Of a stretch of DNA of 46,908 bases, positions 1 through 9,500 are shown piece by piece. The notes beneath the pieces were generated by a model. The model was not told the DNA's origin. It saw only the letters and a list, made by a program, of their open reading frames with translations, and did no database searches. A program made the position numbers and the translations under genes. Numbering within the stretch: position 1 is the first letter of the stretch; every line of letters begins with the position of its first letter. This DNA comes from an uncultured Roseibium sp. (GTDB lineage: Bacteria; Pseudomonadota; Alphaproteobacteria; Rhizobiales; Stappiaceae): positions 66,092-112,999 of the forward strand of contig NZ_CANMNP010000021.1 in NCBI RefSeq assembly GCF_947499295.1, read 5' to 3'.

Positions 1-1705
1 CGGTCTCGTCCACCTGGATTTCGGCGGGCGTGCCAAAAGCGATCGGCGTTCCCGCATCCACCGCCAGGATCCGGTCGGAAATACCCATGACAAGATCCAT
101 GTCATGCTCGACAAGAACCACCGAAAGGCCGAGACCCGCGATCCGGCTAAGAAGGTTGCCGAGCGCCTCCTTGTCGGCACGCATCAGGCCAGCGGCAGGT
201 TCATCCAGAAGCAGAATCTCCGGCCGCATCGCCATGGCCCGGGCAATCTCGACGAGACGCCGGTCGACATGAGGCAGGTCTCCGGCCCGCTTTTCCAGGT
301 CGCCCTGGTAGCCGCAAAAACGCAACAGGCCGGCCGCCAGTTCAAGGTTCCCGGCGGATTGCACGTCAATCCAGGGATTGCCAAGTGCGCCCCGGGAAAG
401 CCCGGAGACGACATTGGCGACGACGGACAGGTTTTCGAACAGCTTGGTCGTCTGGTAGGTGCGCGCAATCCCCGCGCGTGCCACCGCATGGGCTGGGGCT
501 CCCGCCAGGTTCTTTCCACCCAGCAGGATCCGCCCGTCGGAGGGCGCATAAAACCCGCTGACCATGTTGAGAATGGTCGTCTTGCCAGCCCCGTTCGGCC
601 CGATGATCGAGGTCACCTCACCCGGTCTGATGGACAGCGAAACCTCGTCGACCGCTCGCACTCCGCCGAAGGAGATGCCGAGTGTGTCGAGTTCCAGCAG
701 GACCCCGGAGCCTTCTTTGCAAAGGACCGTTTCGACGTCCGCCACTGATGCTGGTGCGATCTCCTGCCTCCGCGTGGGCATAAAAGAGGACACCGTCCCG
801 ACAATCCCGCGCGGCGCCAGCAGCAGAACGCCGATCAGCAGTCCGCCGAAGAACAGGAGCCGGTATTCAGCCAGTCCGGACAGGAATTCCGGCAGCAGCA
901 CGGTAACCAGCGCGCCCGCGAGCGGTCCGAGCACGGTACCGGAGCCCCCTATCAGGATCGCAAACAGGAACAGAATCGATTGCGAGAACGGAAAATTGCT
1001 CGGCGCGATGAACATCATCAGCGGCGTGAACAGGCCACCTGCCAGACCAGCCAGGGCCGCCGCAATTACAAAGGCCGCGGACTTGATAACGAACGGCCGA
1101 TAGCCGAGCGAGGATGCGGCGATCTCCGCATCGCGCATACCGGTCATGGCCATGCCCCAGCCGCTGTCTGCAAGGCGCCGGAACAGATAGAGCGAAAGCC
1201 CGGCCAGAACAACGGACAGCAACACAAGATCACGCTCGGAAAAGAGGTAACCCCCGATCGCGGGCATGGGAAAGCCCATCAAGCCGTTCTGGCCGCCCGT
1301 AAGAGACCTCCACTCGACCGCTCCGTGTTCGACGATAAAGGCGAAGGCAATCGTGACCATGGCCAGAAACGGCCCGGCCATGCGTACAGCGGGCACGGCC
1401 AGCAAACCGCCTGCGACACCGGCAATGCCGGCGGACAGAGGCAGCGCGACCCAGAAGGACAGTCCGGACAGCGTGGCGATGCCGCTGGCATAGGCCCCGA
1501 TGGCGAAAAAGCCGACCTGGCCGAGCGAGACCAGGCCAGTGAGTCCGTAAAGCACGTTGAGGCCGGCTCCCAGAATGGTGGTCAGCGCGACAAGGCCGAT
1601 CACAAACTGGGTGTAGCCGCCGGTTGCGAGCGCCGCGGCGATCCCCGCAAGCGTCGCCGCCAGGATCGTGAGATCCAGCCCGAGGCGTTTGCCCGAAAAC
1701 AACAT
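1..1705 (-). CDS. livMG: LivM-LivG fusion: permease plus ATPase of branched-chain amino acid-type ABC transporter (3' end outside window)
   Basis: One unbroken reading frame encodes a hydrophobic LivM-like permease (about residues 1-305, many membrane segments) followed without a stop by a LivG-like ATPase. The joint lies near position 781, where the permease ends ...RGIVGTVSS and the ATPase part begins. Walker A is GPNGAGKTT (about 570-605), Walker B is ILLLDEP, and the switch is VLVEHD. The usual LSxGQ signature is replaced by LPHVDRR, which is odd for an ABC ATPase and could affect the dimer interface. ATG 1705 is chosen because GAGG lies about 8 nt upstream; ATG 1711 is the alternative. 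The gene follows livH by a few bases, so they are co-transcribed. The frame runs off the left edge after ...FGTPAEIQVDET, close to the usual LivG end. A livF gene would be expected next. The family imports amino acids or related small acids across the inner membrane; the substrate cannot be read from sequence. Confidence 0.9.
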   Translation of the reverse strand, partial: MLFSGKRLGLDLTILAATLAGIAAALATGGYTQFVIGLVALTTILGAGLNVLYGLTGLVSLGQVGFFAIGAYASGIATLSGLSFWVALPLSAGIAGVAGGLLAVPAVRMAGPFLAMVTIAFAFIVEHGAVEWRSLTGGQNGLMGFPMPAIGGYLFSERDLVLLSVVLAGLSLYLFRRLADSGWGMAMTGMRDAEIAASSLGYRPFVIKSAAFVIAAALAGLAGGLFTPLMMFIAPSNFPFSQSILFLFAILIGGSGTVLGPLAGALVTVLLPEFLSGLAEYRLLFFGGLLIGVLLLAPRGIVGTVSSFMPTRRQEIAPASVADVETVLCKEGSGVLLELDTLGISFGGVRAVDEVSLSIRPGEVTSIIGPNGAGKTTILNMVSGFYAPSDGRILLGGKNLAGAPAHAVARAGIARTYQTTKLFENLSVVANVVSGLSRGALGNPWIDVQSAGNLELAAGLLRFCGYQGDLEKRAGDLPHVDRRLVEIARAMAMRPEILLLDEPAAGLMRADKEALGNLLSRIAGLGLSVVLVEHDMDLVMGISDRILAVDAGTPIAFGTPAEIQVDET

Positions 1706-1715
1706 CAGCATCACC

Positions 1716-2591
1716 TCAGACTTTCTTGACTGCCGGTCGGCCGAACAGACCATCAGGCTTCAAAGTCAGCGCCAGGATCACGAGGGCAAAGACGACGATA
1801 TAGGTCGACGAAGAGCCGAGATATGCGGTGACCAGCGCCTCGGTCAGGCCGTAGAGAAAGCCGGCCAGCATGACGCCAGATGCCGACGTCATGCCGCCAA
1901 GGATTGCGACAGCAAAGGCCTTCAGCCCGAACAGGGTACCCATGTCGGAATGGACCGAGAACAGCGGAGCGATCAGCAGGCCCGCGCATCCGGCCAGCAT
2001 CGCGGAAATGGCAAAGGAGCCGGAGATCATCAGAGTTGTGTTGATGCCCATCAGCCGGGCTGCCAGTGTGTTCTGGACGACTGCCAAAAGGGCCCTTCCC
2101 TGCAGGGTCCTGCGGAATAGGACGTGCAGGGTCAGTGCGACGCCGATGGCGGCCACGGGAATGAGCAGCTGCTGGGGATAGAGGCCCGTTCCGGCAAATT
2201 GCCAGGTGGTCTCGACAAGCGGCGAGGACAGAGACCGCGGCTCGTTGCCGAAGGAAAACAGGACGGCATTGTCAAGGAAGATACCCCCGGCGACGGTTGC
2301 CATCAGCCAGGCTTCCGATCCACGCGAGGCGAAAGGACGCACCAGCAGGGCTTCCACCAGCATGCCGAAGAGACCACAGCACAGGATCGCCAGCGGATAG
2401 GCAAGCCACCAGGCAAGACCGAGCCTTTCGGCAAAGACGTAGCCCAGTACGGCGCCCAGCATCACCACGCTGCCTTGCGCGAAATTCACGGTGGAGGAAA
2501 CGGAATAGGTAATCTGGAAGCCGAGCGCTATCAGGCCATACATGCTGCCGAGGCCAATGCCGGTCACCAGCGCTGCGATCATCAGGGTCAT
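1716..2591 (-). CDS. livH: LivH-family ABC transporter permease
   Basis: A 291-residue hydrophobic protein with the LivH pattern: GIGLGSMYGLIALGFQITYS at the N terminus, then a NFAQGSVVMLG stretch and repeated membrane helices, ending ...GRPAVKKV. It would form the membrane channel with the LivM part of the fused downstream gene. The frame is open further upstream to 2744, but those codons overlap the end of the binding-protein gene and give a basic, non-membrane leader. ATG 2591 therefore fits best. It follows livK by 88 bp, a space that contains a 10-bp hairpin, and it nearly touches the LivM-LivG start, so the three form one operon. Family assignment is firm; the substrate is not determined. 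Confidence 0.92.
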   Translation of the reverse strand: MTLMIAALVTGIGLGSMYGLIALGFQITYSVSSTVNFAQGSVVMLGAVLGYVFAERLGLAWWLAYPLAILCCGLFGMLVEALLVRPFASRGSEAWLMATVAGGIFLDNAVLFSFGNEPRSLSSPLVETTWQFAGTGLYPQQLLIPVAAIGVALTLHVLFRRTLQGRALLAVVQNTLAARLMGINTTLMISGSFAISAMLAGCAGLLIAPLFSVHSDMGTLFGLKAFAVAILGGMTSASGVMLAGFLYGLTEALVTAYLGSSSTYIVVFALVILALTLKPDGLFGRPAVKKV

Positions 2592-2638
2592 GTGACAAAT
2601 CCAAGTCTTGGTGGACCATTGCGGCCCGGAAACGGAGA

Positions 2639-2663
2639 CCTCCCGCATGCGGAATGCGGGAGG
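2639..2663 (-). promoter_or_regulatory. Intercistronic hairpin between livK and livH
   Basis: A perfect 10-bp inverted repeat (arms CCTCCCGCAT / ATGCGGGAGG, 5-nt loop) lies just after the livK stop and before livH. There is no T run, so it is more likely an mRNA-stabilising or partial-termination hairpin than a full terminator. Such a device would explain higher expression of the binding protein than of the permeases, which is common in these operons (inference). Confidence 0.6.
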
Positions 2664-2679
2664 CGGCGGGCGTGTTCCG

Positions 2680-3867
2680 TCAGTCCTTGATCGGAATGAT
2701 TTCACCCTCGACGAAATGCGCGAAGACATAATCCTCCGGCGCAATCGCGTCCTGATCTTCCGGCGAGAACGGGTCTGTATAGGTCTTGATCAACCCCTCG
2801 ATGTTCTCGATCTCGTACATCGCCTGACGGATCGCGGGGCCGTCCGTGGAACCGGCCTTCTCGATGGCGGCGGCCAGCAGCAGCATGGCGTCATAAGCAT
2901 TGGCAATCCCGGTCGCGGGTGTCACATCGGCCATGGTTTTGATCTCCGGGAAGGTTTCCTGAAGCTTGGCGAACATCGCCTCTCCCTTGGCATCTCCCTC
3001 GGTGAAGAGGAAAGTCTGGATGAAGTGCAGCTTTTCACCGCTCTTGCCGGCCAGCTCTGTAAAGCGGCCGCCGGCCGGTCCCCAGTGCGAGGCCATCGGC
3101 ACGTCCCAGCCCATCCGGTCGAGGGATTTCACCACCTGCGCCGTCGGGGCAACGTTTGCCACCACGAACAGACCGTCGGCACCGTTCTCCTTGAGGCGCG
3201 TGAGCTGCGGCACCACATCGACGTCGTTGCTCTCGAACTTCTCGATGCCCGCATGCTCCATGCCGCGCTTCTCGAGCGCCTTGGTCAGGCCCTTCTCGTT
3301 GGATTCGCCCCAGGGATTGTTGATCAGGATCATGCCCGGTTTCTTGGAGCCGTAGTTGGAAATCAGGTATTCTGTGATCGCCTCATCGACATACTCATCC
3401 ACGGCCGAGACCCGGAAGATGTAGTTTTCCTCTGCGCCATTCTTGGTGATGCCCGTTCCGGCCGCCCAGGGACCGACAAACGGAACCTTGGCCTGGTTGG
3501 CGAAGGGCACGATGGCGAAGGACACCGGCGTATCCAGCCCGCCGATCAGGGCGGCGACACCTTCTCGCTGCACCAGTTCCCGCGCTGCCACAAGGCCTTT
3601 GCCCGGATTGCTTTCATCGTCGCGGCTGACCAGTTCGAGCGGTTTGCCGAGAATGCCGCCCTTTTCATTGATTTCATCTATTGCGATGGTGAGCCCGCGC
3701 GTGATTGCCTGACCGGATTTCGCGGACTGCCCGCTGAGGGCGGCGACAAGGCCAATCTTGATCGTATCGGCGGCAAAGGCGGGCAGACTGGTCGCGACGG
3801 CGAGACCGACAACACCGGACATCAGGACGCGGCGGGTCACCTTCGGAAGAAACTGTGCTGACTTCAT
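2680..3867 (-). CDS. livK: Periplasmic branched-chain amino acid-type substrate-binding protein (LivK-like)
   Basis: A 395-residue type I periplasmic binding protein. The N terminus has a signal peptide with a twin-arginine-like TRRVLMSG start and a cleavage site near PAFA/ADT. The mature part starts IKIGLVAALSGQSAKSGQ, typical of the Peripla_BP_6/LivJ family. ATG 3867 is chosen because AGAGGAG lies about 6 nt upstream; the ten extra in-frame residues further upstream lack this. It is the first gene of the leftward ABC operon and would capture the substrate and deliver it to the LivH/LivM channel. It is divergent from the SnoaL-like gene, and the space between them carries three palindromes that probably bind the neighbouring GntR regulator. 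Substrate not determined. Confidence 0.92.
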   Translation of the reverse strand: MKSAQFLPKVTRRVLMSGVVGLAVATSLPAFAADTIKIGLVAALSGQSAKSGQAITRGLTIAIDEINEKGGILGKPLELVSRDDESNPGKGLVAARELVQREGVAALIGGLDTPVSFAIVPFANQAKVPFVGPWAAGTGITKNGAEENYIFRVSAVDEYVDEAITEYLISNYGSKKPGMILINNPWGESNEKGLTKALEKRGMEHAGIEKFESNDVDVVPQLTRLKENGADGLFVVANVAPTAQVVKSLDRMGWDVPMASHWGPAGGRFTELAGKSGEKLHFIQTFLFTEGDAKGEAMFAKLQETFPEIKTMADVTPATGIANAYDAMLLLAAAIEKAGSTDGPAIRQAMYEIENIEGLIKTYTDPFSPEDQDAIAPEDYVFAHFVEGEIIPIKD

Positions 3868-4013
3868 AACTGACTCCTCTGGTCGTTCGAACCTCACGTC
3901 CGAACGACCTCTCTCAGCAAATGCGATGCCAGACTCCTTGAAGCTATATTTTTCAATAACTTATGTAAAAACACCTTGTGAACCCGTCAGCGGGTCAGCG
4001 CCCATCGCCTAAA

Positions 4014-4050
4014 TTGCATGCAATTTTTGCATACAAAATTTGCATGCAAA
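4014..4050. promoter_or_regulatory. Three phased palindromes, likely GntR operators
   Basis: TTGCATGCAA (4014-4023), TTTGCATACAAA (4026-4037) and TTTGCATGCAAA (4039-4050) are near-identical palindromes with centres exactly 13 bp apart. They lie between divergent livK (start 3867) and the SnoaL-like gene (start 4105). Short AT-flanked palindromes of this kind are usual targets of FadR/FCD-type GntR regulators, one of which is encoded next door. Binding by that protein is an inference. Confidence 0.7.
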
Positions 4051-4104
4051 GCCATCGCCATCTTCGTATGCTCGGACTAGATCAACCAGTCAGAGAGACA
4101 AAAC

Positions 4105-4524
4105 ATGCGCTTGGAAGAACAACTCTCGCTGGAGATGCCGGAAGAAGCCAGGATCGTGCGTGACTACCTGGACGCCTCGATGAAGCCGGATCCGGACCTG
4201 GCGGCGACCTTCGTTGCCGACAACGTCGTCATCACCTTCACCGGCGGCCGGGTCTTTAAACACCCGTCCGGCCCAACGGCCTTCAATGCGGGCCGCTACA
4301 GCTGGGTGAAAAAGAAGATGGATACGTTCGACGTTGCCACAAACGGCAAGCGCACCGTGGTCTATTCCGTCGGCACACTCTACGGCGAATGGCCTGATGG
4401 CACCCCCTTCGAAGGCAATCGGTATGTCGACCGCTTCGAGGTGGAAGACGGCAAGATCGTCAGGATGGATGTCTGGAATGACAGCGCGGAACGGATCCTG
4501 ACACGGATGGGCATCAAGGCTTGA
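4105..4524 (+). CDS. SnoaL-like / NTF2-fold protein
   Basis: A 139-residue soluble protein with the pattern of the SnoaL-like NTF2 fold: an N-terminal helix (EARIVRDYLDASMKPDPDLAATFVADNVVITFTGG), then alternating strands, and an end typical of these cone-shaped barrels (RFEVEDGKIVRMDVWNDSAERIL). Family members include small isomerases, hydrolases and ligand-binding proteins, so no reaction can be assigned. AGAGAG precedes the ATG. It is divergent from livK and convergent with the GntR gene. The shared operator region suggests it belongs to the same regulon and may act on the imported compound or a product of it (inference). Confidence 0.75.
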   Translation: MRLEEQLSLEMPEEARIVRDYLDASMKPDPDLAATFVADNVVITFTGGRVFKHPSGPTAFNAGRYSWVKKKMDTFDVATNGKRTVVYSVGTLYGEWPDGTPFEGNRYVDRFEVEDGKIVRMDVWNDSAERILTRMGIKA

Positions 4525-4541
4525 CTTATGGCTGGCCGCTC

Positions 4542-5231
4542 TCAGCCGTCCTCGCGCACGGCACGGACATAGGGTTCCAGCGCGTCCAGGTAGAGCGGCG
4601 CACCTTCGATCTCCGGCTTGATTAGGGCGCGGTCGGCGACAGCACCGAGATGACGTCTCATCAGCTCGCGGGCGCGCGTCTCGTCGCCCCTCGACAAGGC
4701 GTCGATAATCTCCCGGTGTTCCTGAATACCGCAATCGGTGGAATGGGGCCGCGAATAGAGGGCCAGCGTCAGGCCGCAGCGATAACCGATTTCCTCGACA
4801 TAGCGGATCAACACGGGGCTCTCCGTCAGCTGGGCCAGCAGGATGTGAAATTCCGTCGCCAGCCGGATCGACACCGGTTCGGGCCCGGTCTCCGCATCAA
4901 TTTCCTTCTGCAGATGGGCGTTGAGGCACTGGAGATGGTCCTTCGAGAATTCCTTGATCAAACGGCTGACCACCAGGTCCTCGATCTGGCTTCTAAGGTC
5001 GAAAAGGTCCCGTGCCTCTTCAAGGCTCGGCGTCGCGACGACCGCTCCCCGGTTTCGCCGAAGCTCCACGAGCCCTTCAGCGGCAAGGCGTTCAAGTGCC
5101 TGCCTCACGATGGTCCGGCTAGAGCCGAAGCGTTCGCCCAACGTGTCCTCGGGCAGTTTCATACCCGGCAGCAGTGCGCGCTCGAGAATGGCGGTACGCA
5201 GGGCTGCGCAGATTTGTTCGGATCTGTTCAT
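4542..5231 (-). CDS. GntR-family transcriptional regulator, FCD subfamily
   Basis: A 229-residue regulator. Residues about 1-65 are a winged helix-turn-helix (ICAALRTAILERALLPGMKL, then LGERFGSSRTIVRQALERLA, EGLVELRRNRGAVV). The rest is an all-helical FCD ligand domain with the expected metal-binding histidine region (ATEFHILLAQL; EHREIIDALSRGD). ATG 5231 is used because the frame upstream needs a TTG and adds a non-conserved leader. The gene is convergent with the SnoaL-like gene. It most likely controls the livK and SnoaL-like promoters through the palindromes at 4014-4050. Effector unknown. Confidence 0.88.
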   Translation of the reverse strand: MNRSEQICAALRTAILERALLPGMKLPEDTLGERFGSSRTIVRQALERLAAEGLVELRRNRGAVVATPSLEEARDLFDLRSQIEDLVVSRLIKEFSKDHLQCLNAHLQKEIDAETGPEPVSIRLATEFHILLAQLTESPVLIRYVEEIGYRCGLTLALYSRPHSTDCGIQEHREIIDALSRGDETRARELMRRHLGAVADRALIKPEIEGAPLYLDALEPYVRAVREDG

Positions 5232-5788
5232 GGATGGTGCGGGTCTCGGGAAACGTCCTGACAAGAAAAGCAAATCCTGCCGGTTTTCTCAAGCCTCCGT
5301 ATGCCGAGAGCAAAGCGTTTCAACTACGCCAGCCTGTTGATTAGTGACGGCCCGGGCACTCACTGTTACTGCTTGAAAGCACTGAGCCAGTCGCCAAGGA
5401 GGCTGGATCAATCAGCACTCCGCGTCAACCGGATCGGAATGGCCAATCTGGCCGCATGAACGACCGCGTCGCCATTGTCGGTTAGCGCTTCGATCCGGCG
5501 TCCGAGAAAATCGGCAAGGCCAAAATCTCCGGTTTCCTCCCCGCAGCGTGCTTAGAGGCTGACCTTTTCGATATCTGCCTCTATCATGGCCAGACGCGGC
5601 AGCCCCGGCGCGACCTCAAAAAGCCAATTAAGATTCCAAGCCGCGAATCGGTTTTCTTCAGACTTGGACAGTCAGTCCCGCCGGGTCTGAAGTTTGATCG
5701 ATACTCTTCAGTTGTTACTTTGATGTCCATAACGTCAAAGAGCCCGCTTGAGTGAAGCACCCCTGTTGGATTTTTGGTTTTGTTTCGT
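5232..5788. other. Gene-free chromosomal stretch with a possible gene remnant
   Basis: No intact gene is visible. A short open minus-strand frame (5408-5551, about 47 codons, ending ...AARLAIPIRLTRSAD) has protein-like composition but no start or recognisable family; it could be the tail of a gene lost when mobile elements inserted here. The rest holds nothing I can name. Confidence 0.3.
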
Positions 5789-5990
5789 TGTTTGCGGGAG
5801 CAAGATTTGGTTTCTGCGTTTGGCTTTGGCGCTCCTTGAAGGGGCCCGGGGAGGTTAAAATCGGCGACCCCTTCCAACAAAAAAGCCGCCCTGGAGGGGC
5901 GACTTGTTTTTGTTGGTTGCGGGAGCAGGATTTGGGGGTTTTCTGCCCTTCTGCGTCGGGCTTTGCCCTCCTTGATGGGGCCCGGGGAGG
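5789..5990 (-). repeat. Tandem remnants of the tRNA-fMet 3' end and its flank
   Basis: Two copies of a segment start with the last 21 nt of tRNA-fMet: 5914-5934 is identical to the tRNA end and 5789-5809 matches 19 of 21. Each is followed by a related tail of about 50 bp (TTCTGCGT..GGGCTTTG..CTCCTTGA.GGGGCCCGGGGAGGTT). Together with the longer fragment at 6062-6106 this makes three tRNA-end copies in the same orientation. This is what repeated integration and excision, or duplication at one tRNA attachment site, would leave. Confidence 0.65.
5879..5911. terminator. Bidirectional Rho-independent terminator
   Basis: A GC-rich 7-bp stem (GCCGCCC ... GGGCGAC with one wobble pair) is flanked by A and T runs, giving a T run on either strand. 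It lies between two tRNA-end remnants and would stop leftward transcription from the tRNA side. Confidence 0.6.
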
Positions 5991-6017
5991 TTCTCGCCTG
6001 TATCCGTTACCCGAATA

Positions 6018-6057
6018 CGACAACAGCCCCACCCCTTACGGGATGAGGCTGTTGTCG
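6018..6057. terminator. Hairpin downstream of the tRNA fragment
   Basis: A perfect 11-bp stem (CGACAACAGCC / GGCTGTTGTCG) encloses an 18-nt centre that can pair further. It lies 4 nt beyond the tRNA 3' end in tRNA orientation, where a tRNA terminator is expected. The T run is weak. Confidence 0.5.
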
Positions 6058-6061
6058 AATT

Positions 6062-6106
6062 TGGTTGCGGGAGCAGGATTTGAACCTGCGACCTTCAGGT
6101 TATGAG
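6062..6106 (-). other. Attachment-site half: 3' fragment of tRNA-fMet (CAU), island left junction
   Basis: On the minus strand the sequence begins CTCATAACCTGAAGGTC and continues through the T arm (GCAGGTTCAAATCCTGC) to TCCCGCAACCA. This is the tRNA from the anticodon loop to CCA. The A at position 72, next to the discriminator, fits initiator tRNA. Upstream of the anticodon (beyond 6106) the match stops abruptly and no D arm or 5' acceptor strand follows, so this is not a working tRNA. A truncated tRNA 3' end beside chromosomal genes, with a tyrosine recombinase 39 kb away, is the signature of an integrated element. An intact tRNA-fMet on the same strand is predicted past the right window edge. 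Confidence 0.8.
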
Positions 6107-6314
6107 TCGGCTAGGCTAAGCCATAAAACTCTATTTTTAATATATGTTTTTGTCTAATTTGTGCCAATGTGCCATATTATGTGCCATAATTTGCCATATC
6201 AGATGGTTGATTTGGCCCAACTTCTCAATTTCGATTTCTGCTAGATTTTTAATCCACAACGCTCTCCAAAAGCTCGACCAAGCCCTCCGTAGGACCAAGA
6301 CAGCTTATCAAAGT

Positions 6315-6553
6315 ACGCGGCGCGCGCGCCGCTACTTATCCATTTGCCCTTCCCGAGCCAATCACAGGCACCGGCAGGCAGGGTCAAGGCTTTGCCGAGT
6401 GAGCGGGGCCGAACGGCCGCCTTGACGCTGACAACGGGCCTGTCACTTAAAAATCAGGCAAATGAACACTCTTGCTGATGAGTACTGGCGAACCGCAAAG
6501 TGCGGTTCGGTTTAATTACCTTAGCCGACACAGCAAACCGGAAGCGGTGTGCC
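6315..6553. repeat. 239-bp direct repeat, left copy
   Basis: Matches 16738-16976 over the same 239-bp length with about 27 substitutions and no net gap. It begins with a palindrome (GCGGCGCGCGCGCCGC). It contains a hairpin CGAACCGCA-AAG-TGCGGTTCG and a long-range pairing GTCAAGGC / GCCTTGAC. Differences fall largely in loops, so the structure is conserved. It ends exactly next to the stop codon of the RTX gene (6554-6556), so it would be transcribed as that gene's 3' untranslated region. Confidence 0.85.
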
Positions 6554-9500
6554 CTATACGAACAGGAAGTCATCCTGGTGCAGATTGCCGACTACAACGT
6601 TCTGCAACAAGATGGATGTGTCGTTGTCTATTGCAATCGTCGTCGACACCCCATCGTCCGTGGCAACTGCAAGAACTGCAGCAAAAGACGCGAACAGTCC
6701 GGACTCAAACTCAATTGCATCCTCGGAACCAGCGCCAGCTTCAAAATCAGCAACTGTGTCGTGGCCTGTGTCGCCAAGTTTAAAGACGAATGTGTCACTT
6801 CCGACGCCTCCAACCAGGTGATCTGCACCGCCCCCCCCGATCAAGCGATCTGCTCCACCATCGCCATAAAGGGTGTCAGATCCCGCTTGTCCATCGACCG
6901 TGTTGTCGGTGCTTGTTCCCCATACGACGTTGTTGCCGCCACCCATTTCCACGTGTTCAAATGCACCCTGGATGAGCGAATATTGGCGGTCGTCGGTGCC
7001 GGTGTAGATCAAAGTGTCTATGCCGCCATCTCCGGAGAACCAGGCGTCACTTGCATCCGCGTAGACGATGTCATTCCCATCACCGCCTTGAAGCGTGTCG
7101 GACCCTGCTCCGCCGATTAGGGTATCATTGCCACCCCATCCTTGGATGTGATCATCTCCGGCCTGGCCATCCAGCAGGTTGTCCGTAGCACCTCCATGGA
7201 TAGAGTTGTTGCCCGCCCCCGCCATCATATGTTCGAAGCCGCCGTTGTCGAGCGCATAGCTGAAGTCATTTACGCCCGTGTAGATAAGGGTGTCGATACC
7301 GGCATCACCAGAGAACCAAATGTCAGCTGCATCACCGTAAACAGTATCGTTTCCATCGCCGCCCATGAGCGAATCCGCGCCAGCACCACCGGTCAAAGTA
7401 TCGTCACCGCCGTAACCGTGGATGACATCATCGCCACCCTCACCATCGATGATATTGACGCTTCCATTACCCCAGATTGTGTTGTTGCCGGACCCTGCAT
7501 TCATGTTCTCAAAGCTGCCATGGTCCATGGAATATTGCCGGTTGTCAGAACCTTGATAAATGAGGGTATCAATGCCGGCAGCACCGCCGAACCACGTATC
7601 GGCCGCATCGGCATAAATCGTATCATTGCCATTGCCGCCATCAAGGGAGTCCGCACCGGCGCCGCCAATGAGCGTGTCGTCGCCGTCGAAACCATTGATC
7701 GTATCGTTGCCGGCAAGGCCATCGATCGTTTCATCGGCGCTAGTTCCACTCAGAACATCGTCACCCGAGGTGGCAACAGGCCCAGTAACATTCACTTCCA
7801 CTGTTGCGGTTGCCGTTAGTTCGCCGTCGCTGACTGTATAGTCAAATGTAACAAACCCTGTGAACGCACCAGACGGTGTAAAGACAACATCACCATCTTG
7901 ATTCAGACTCACGCTTCCATCACTTGCATTCGAGACTGAAACGATGCTCAGCGCGTTGCCATCAGCATCCAAATCGTTTGCAAGAAGTGTCGCAGAAGCA
8001 ATTGTCACTGCAGAGAATAGGTTGGTCGAATATCCCGTATCACCATTTGCTTCGGGAGCAGCGTTCGCCTGTGTGACCGTTAAGTCGAATTCAGCTTCAG
8101 CGGCCGCTGTGCCATCTGATGCAGCGACTTTCAGAGAAAGCGTGCTATCGAAACCTTGTGGTGGAGTACCTGAGAAAGTTCGCGTTGTTGCATCAAACAC
8201 AAGCCAAGACGGCAGAGGTGAGCCATCTGCGAGCGATGCGCTGTAGGTTAAACTGTCTCCGTCTGCATCCGTAAAGACGTTGTCAGGAACAGTGAAGCTC
8301 CAGGCCGCACTCGAACTGTGGACCGCATTCTCGATCGCGTTGATGGCGACCGGAAGATACCCTTCTCCAGTAATCTTACGATCATACCAAATCGTGCCAT
8401 CGTCAAAGACGACTTGACTGATCCCGATCGTACCATCGACAATCTGGTGTCGCAAAATCAGCGAGCCACCATCGACAAACTCATATTTGATACCTTCCGC
8501 CGACGACGAAATAAGAACATCATTTGCATTAATACCATTTAAAATCAGCGTGTTATGCCCGATATCTCCTTCAACGATGACATCATTACCGTCACCAAGT
8601 GCGTATATGAAGATGTCGTTACCATCACCGCCATAAAGGACATCGTCACCAGCACCACCCTTTAGAAAATCATTGCCAAAACCTCCTGAAAGCTGATCAT
8701 TGCCCGAGCCTCCTTCCAACAGATCTGCACCACTTCCGCCGGCAAGCGTGTCGTCGCCCCCTTCACCGAAGAGCTGGTCATTGCCAGCTTCACCTGAAAG
8801 TTCGTCTGCGCCTTCACCGCCCTCAATTTTGTCTTTTCCTGAGCCGCCAAATAGCTTGTCAGCCCCTCCTCCGCCTTGAAGGGTATCATCCCCGTCTTCA
8901 CCAAGCACAAGGTCGTCACCATCGCCGCCAGCAATAATATCGTGGCCGGACCCACCGTGGATTTCGTCGGCATTGGTGCCGCCGTCGATAAGGTCACTGC
9001 CACCCGCGCCGAGGATCAGGTCGCTACCGGAGCCGCCATAAATAGTGTCATTGTCAACGCCGCCGTAGACAACGTCCGAGCCAGATCCACCATGGAGCCA
9101 GTTATTGCCTGAAACGCCATAAATGACGTCGTTGCCCGCATCACCCTGGATGTAATCGTCTCCAGCATCGCCCTGGAGTGTGTCATTGTCGGCGCCACCT
9201 AGTAGGGTATCGTTTCCGTCGCCGCCAATCAGGATGTCGTCGCCGCTGTCTCCTTGAAGCTCATCGTTTCCGGCCTCGCCAAAAAGCTCGTCATTTTCGC
9301 TGCCACCGAAAAGCTCGTCTGTGCCTTCGCCGCCGATCAGCACGTCATTTTCAGCTCCGCCATAGAGCTTATCGTTACCAGTCCAGCCAATCAGGACGTC
9401 ACTACCGGCTTCGCCGTAAATAGTGTCGTTGCCTTCACCACCATGAAGGTAATCATTGCCGGCATTTCCGTTCAGAGTATCGTTTCCAGCTTCTCCCTGC

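Noticed and set aside
5752..6105. 117-codon plus-strand frame ending VAGAGFEPATFRL
   Set aside because: The ending is the well-known false peptide produced by translating the antisense of a tRNA 3' half.
6125..6300. Integrase C-terminal remnant next to the tRNA fragment on the minus strand
   Set aside because: The open frame is under 60 codons and shows no catalytic HxxR or Tyr motif.
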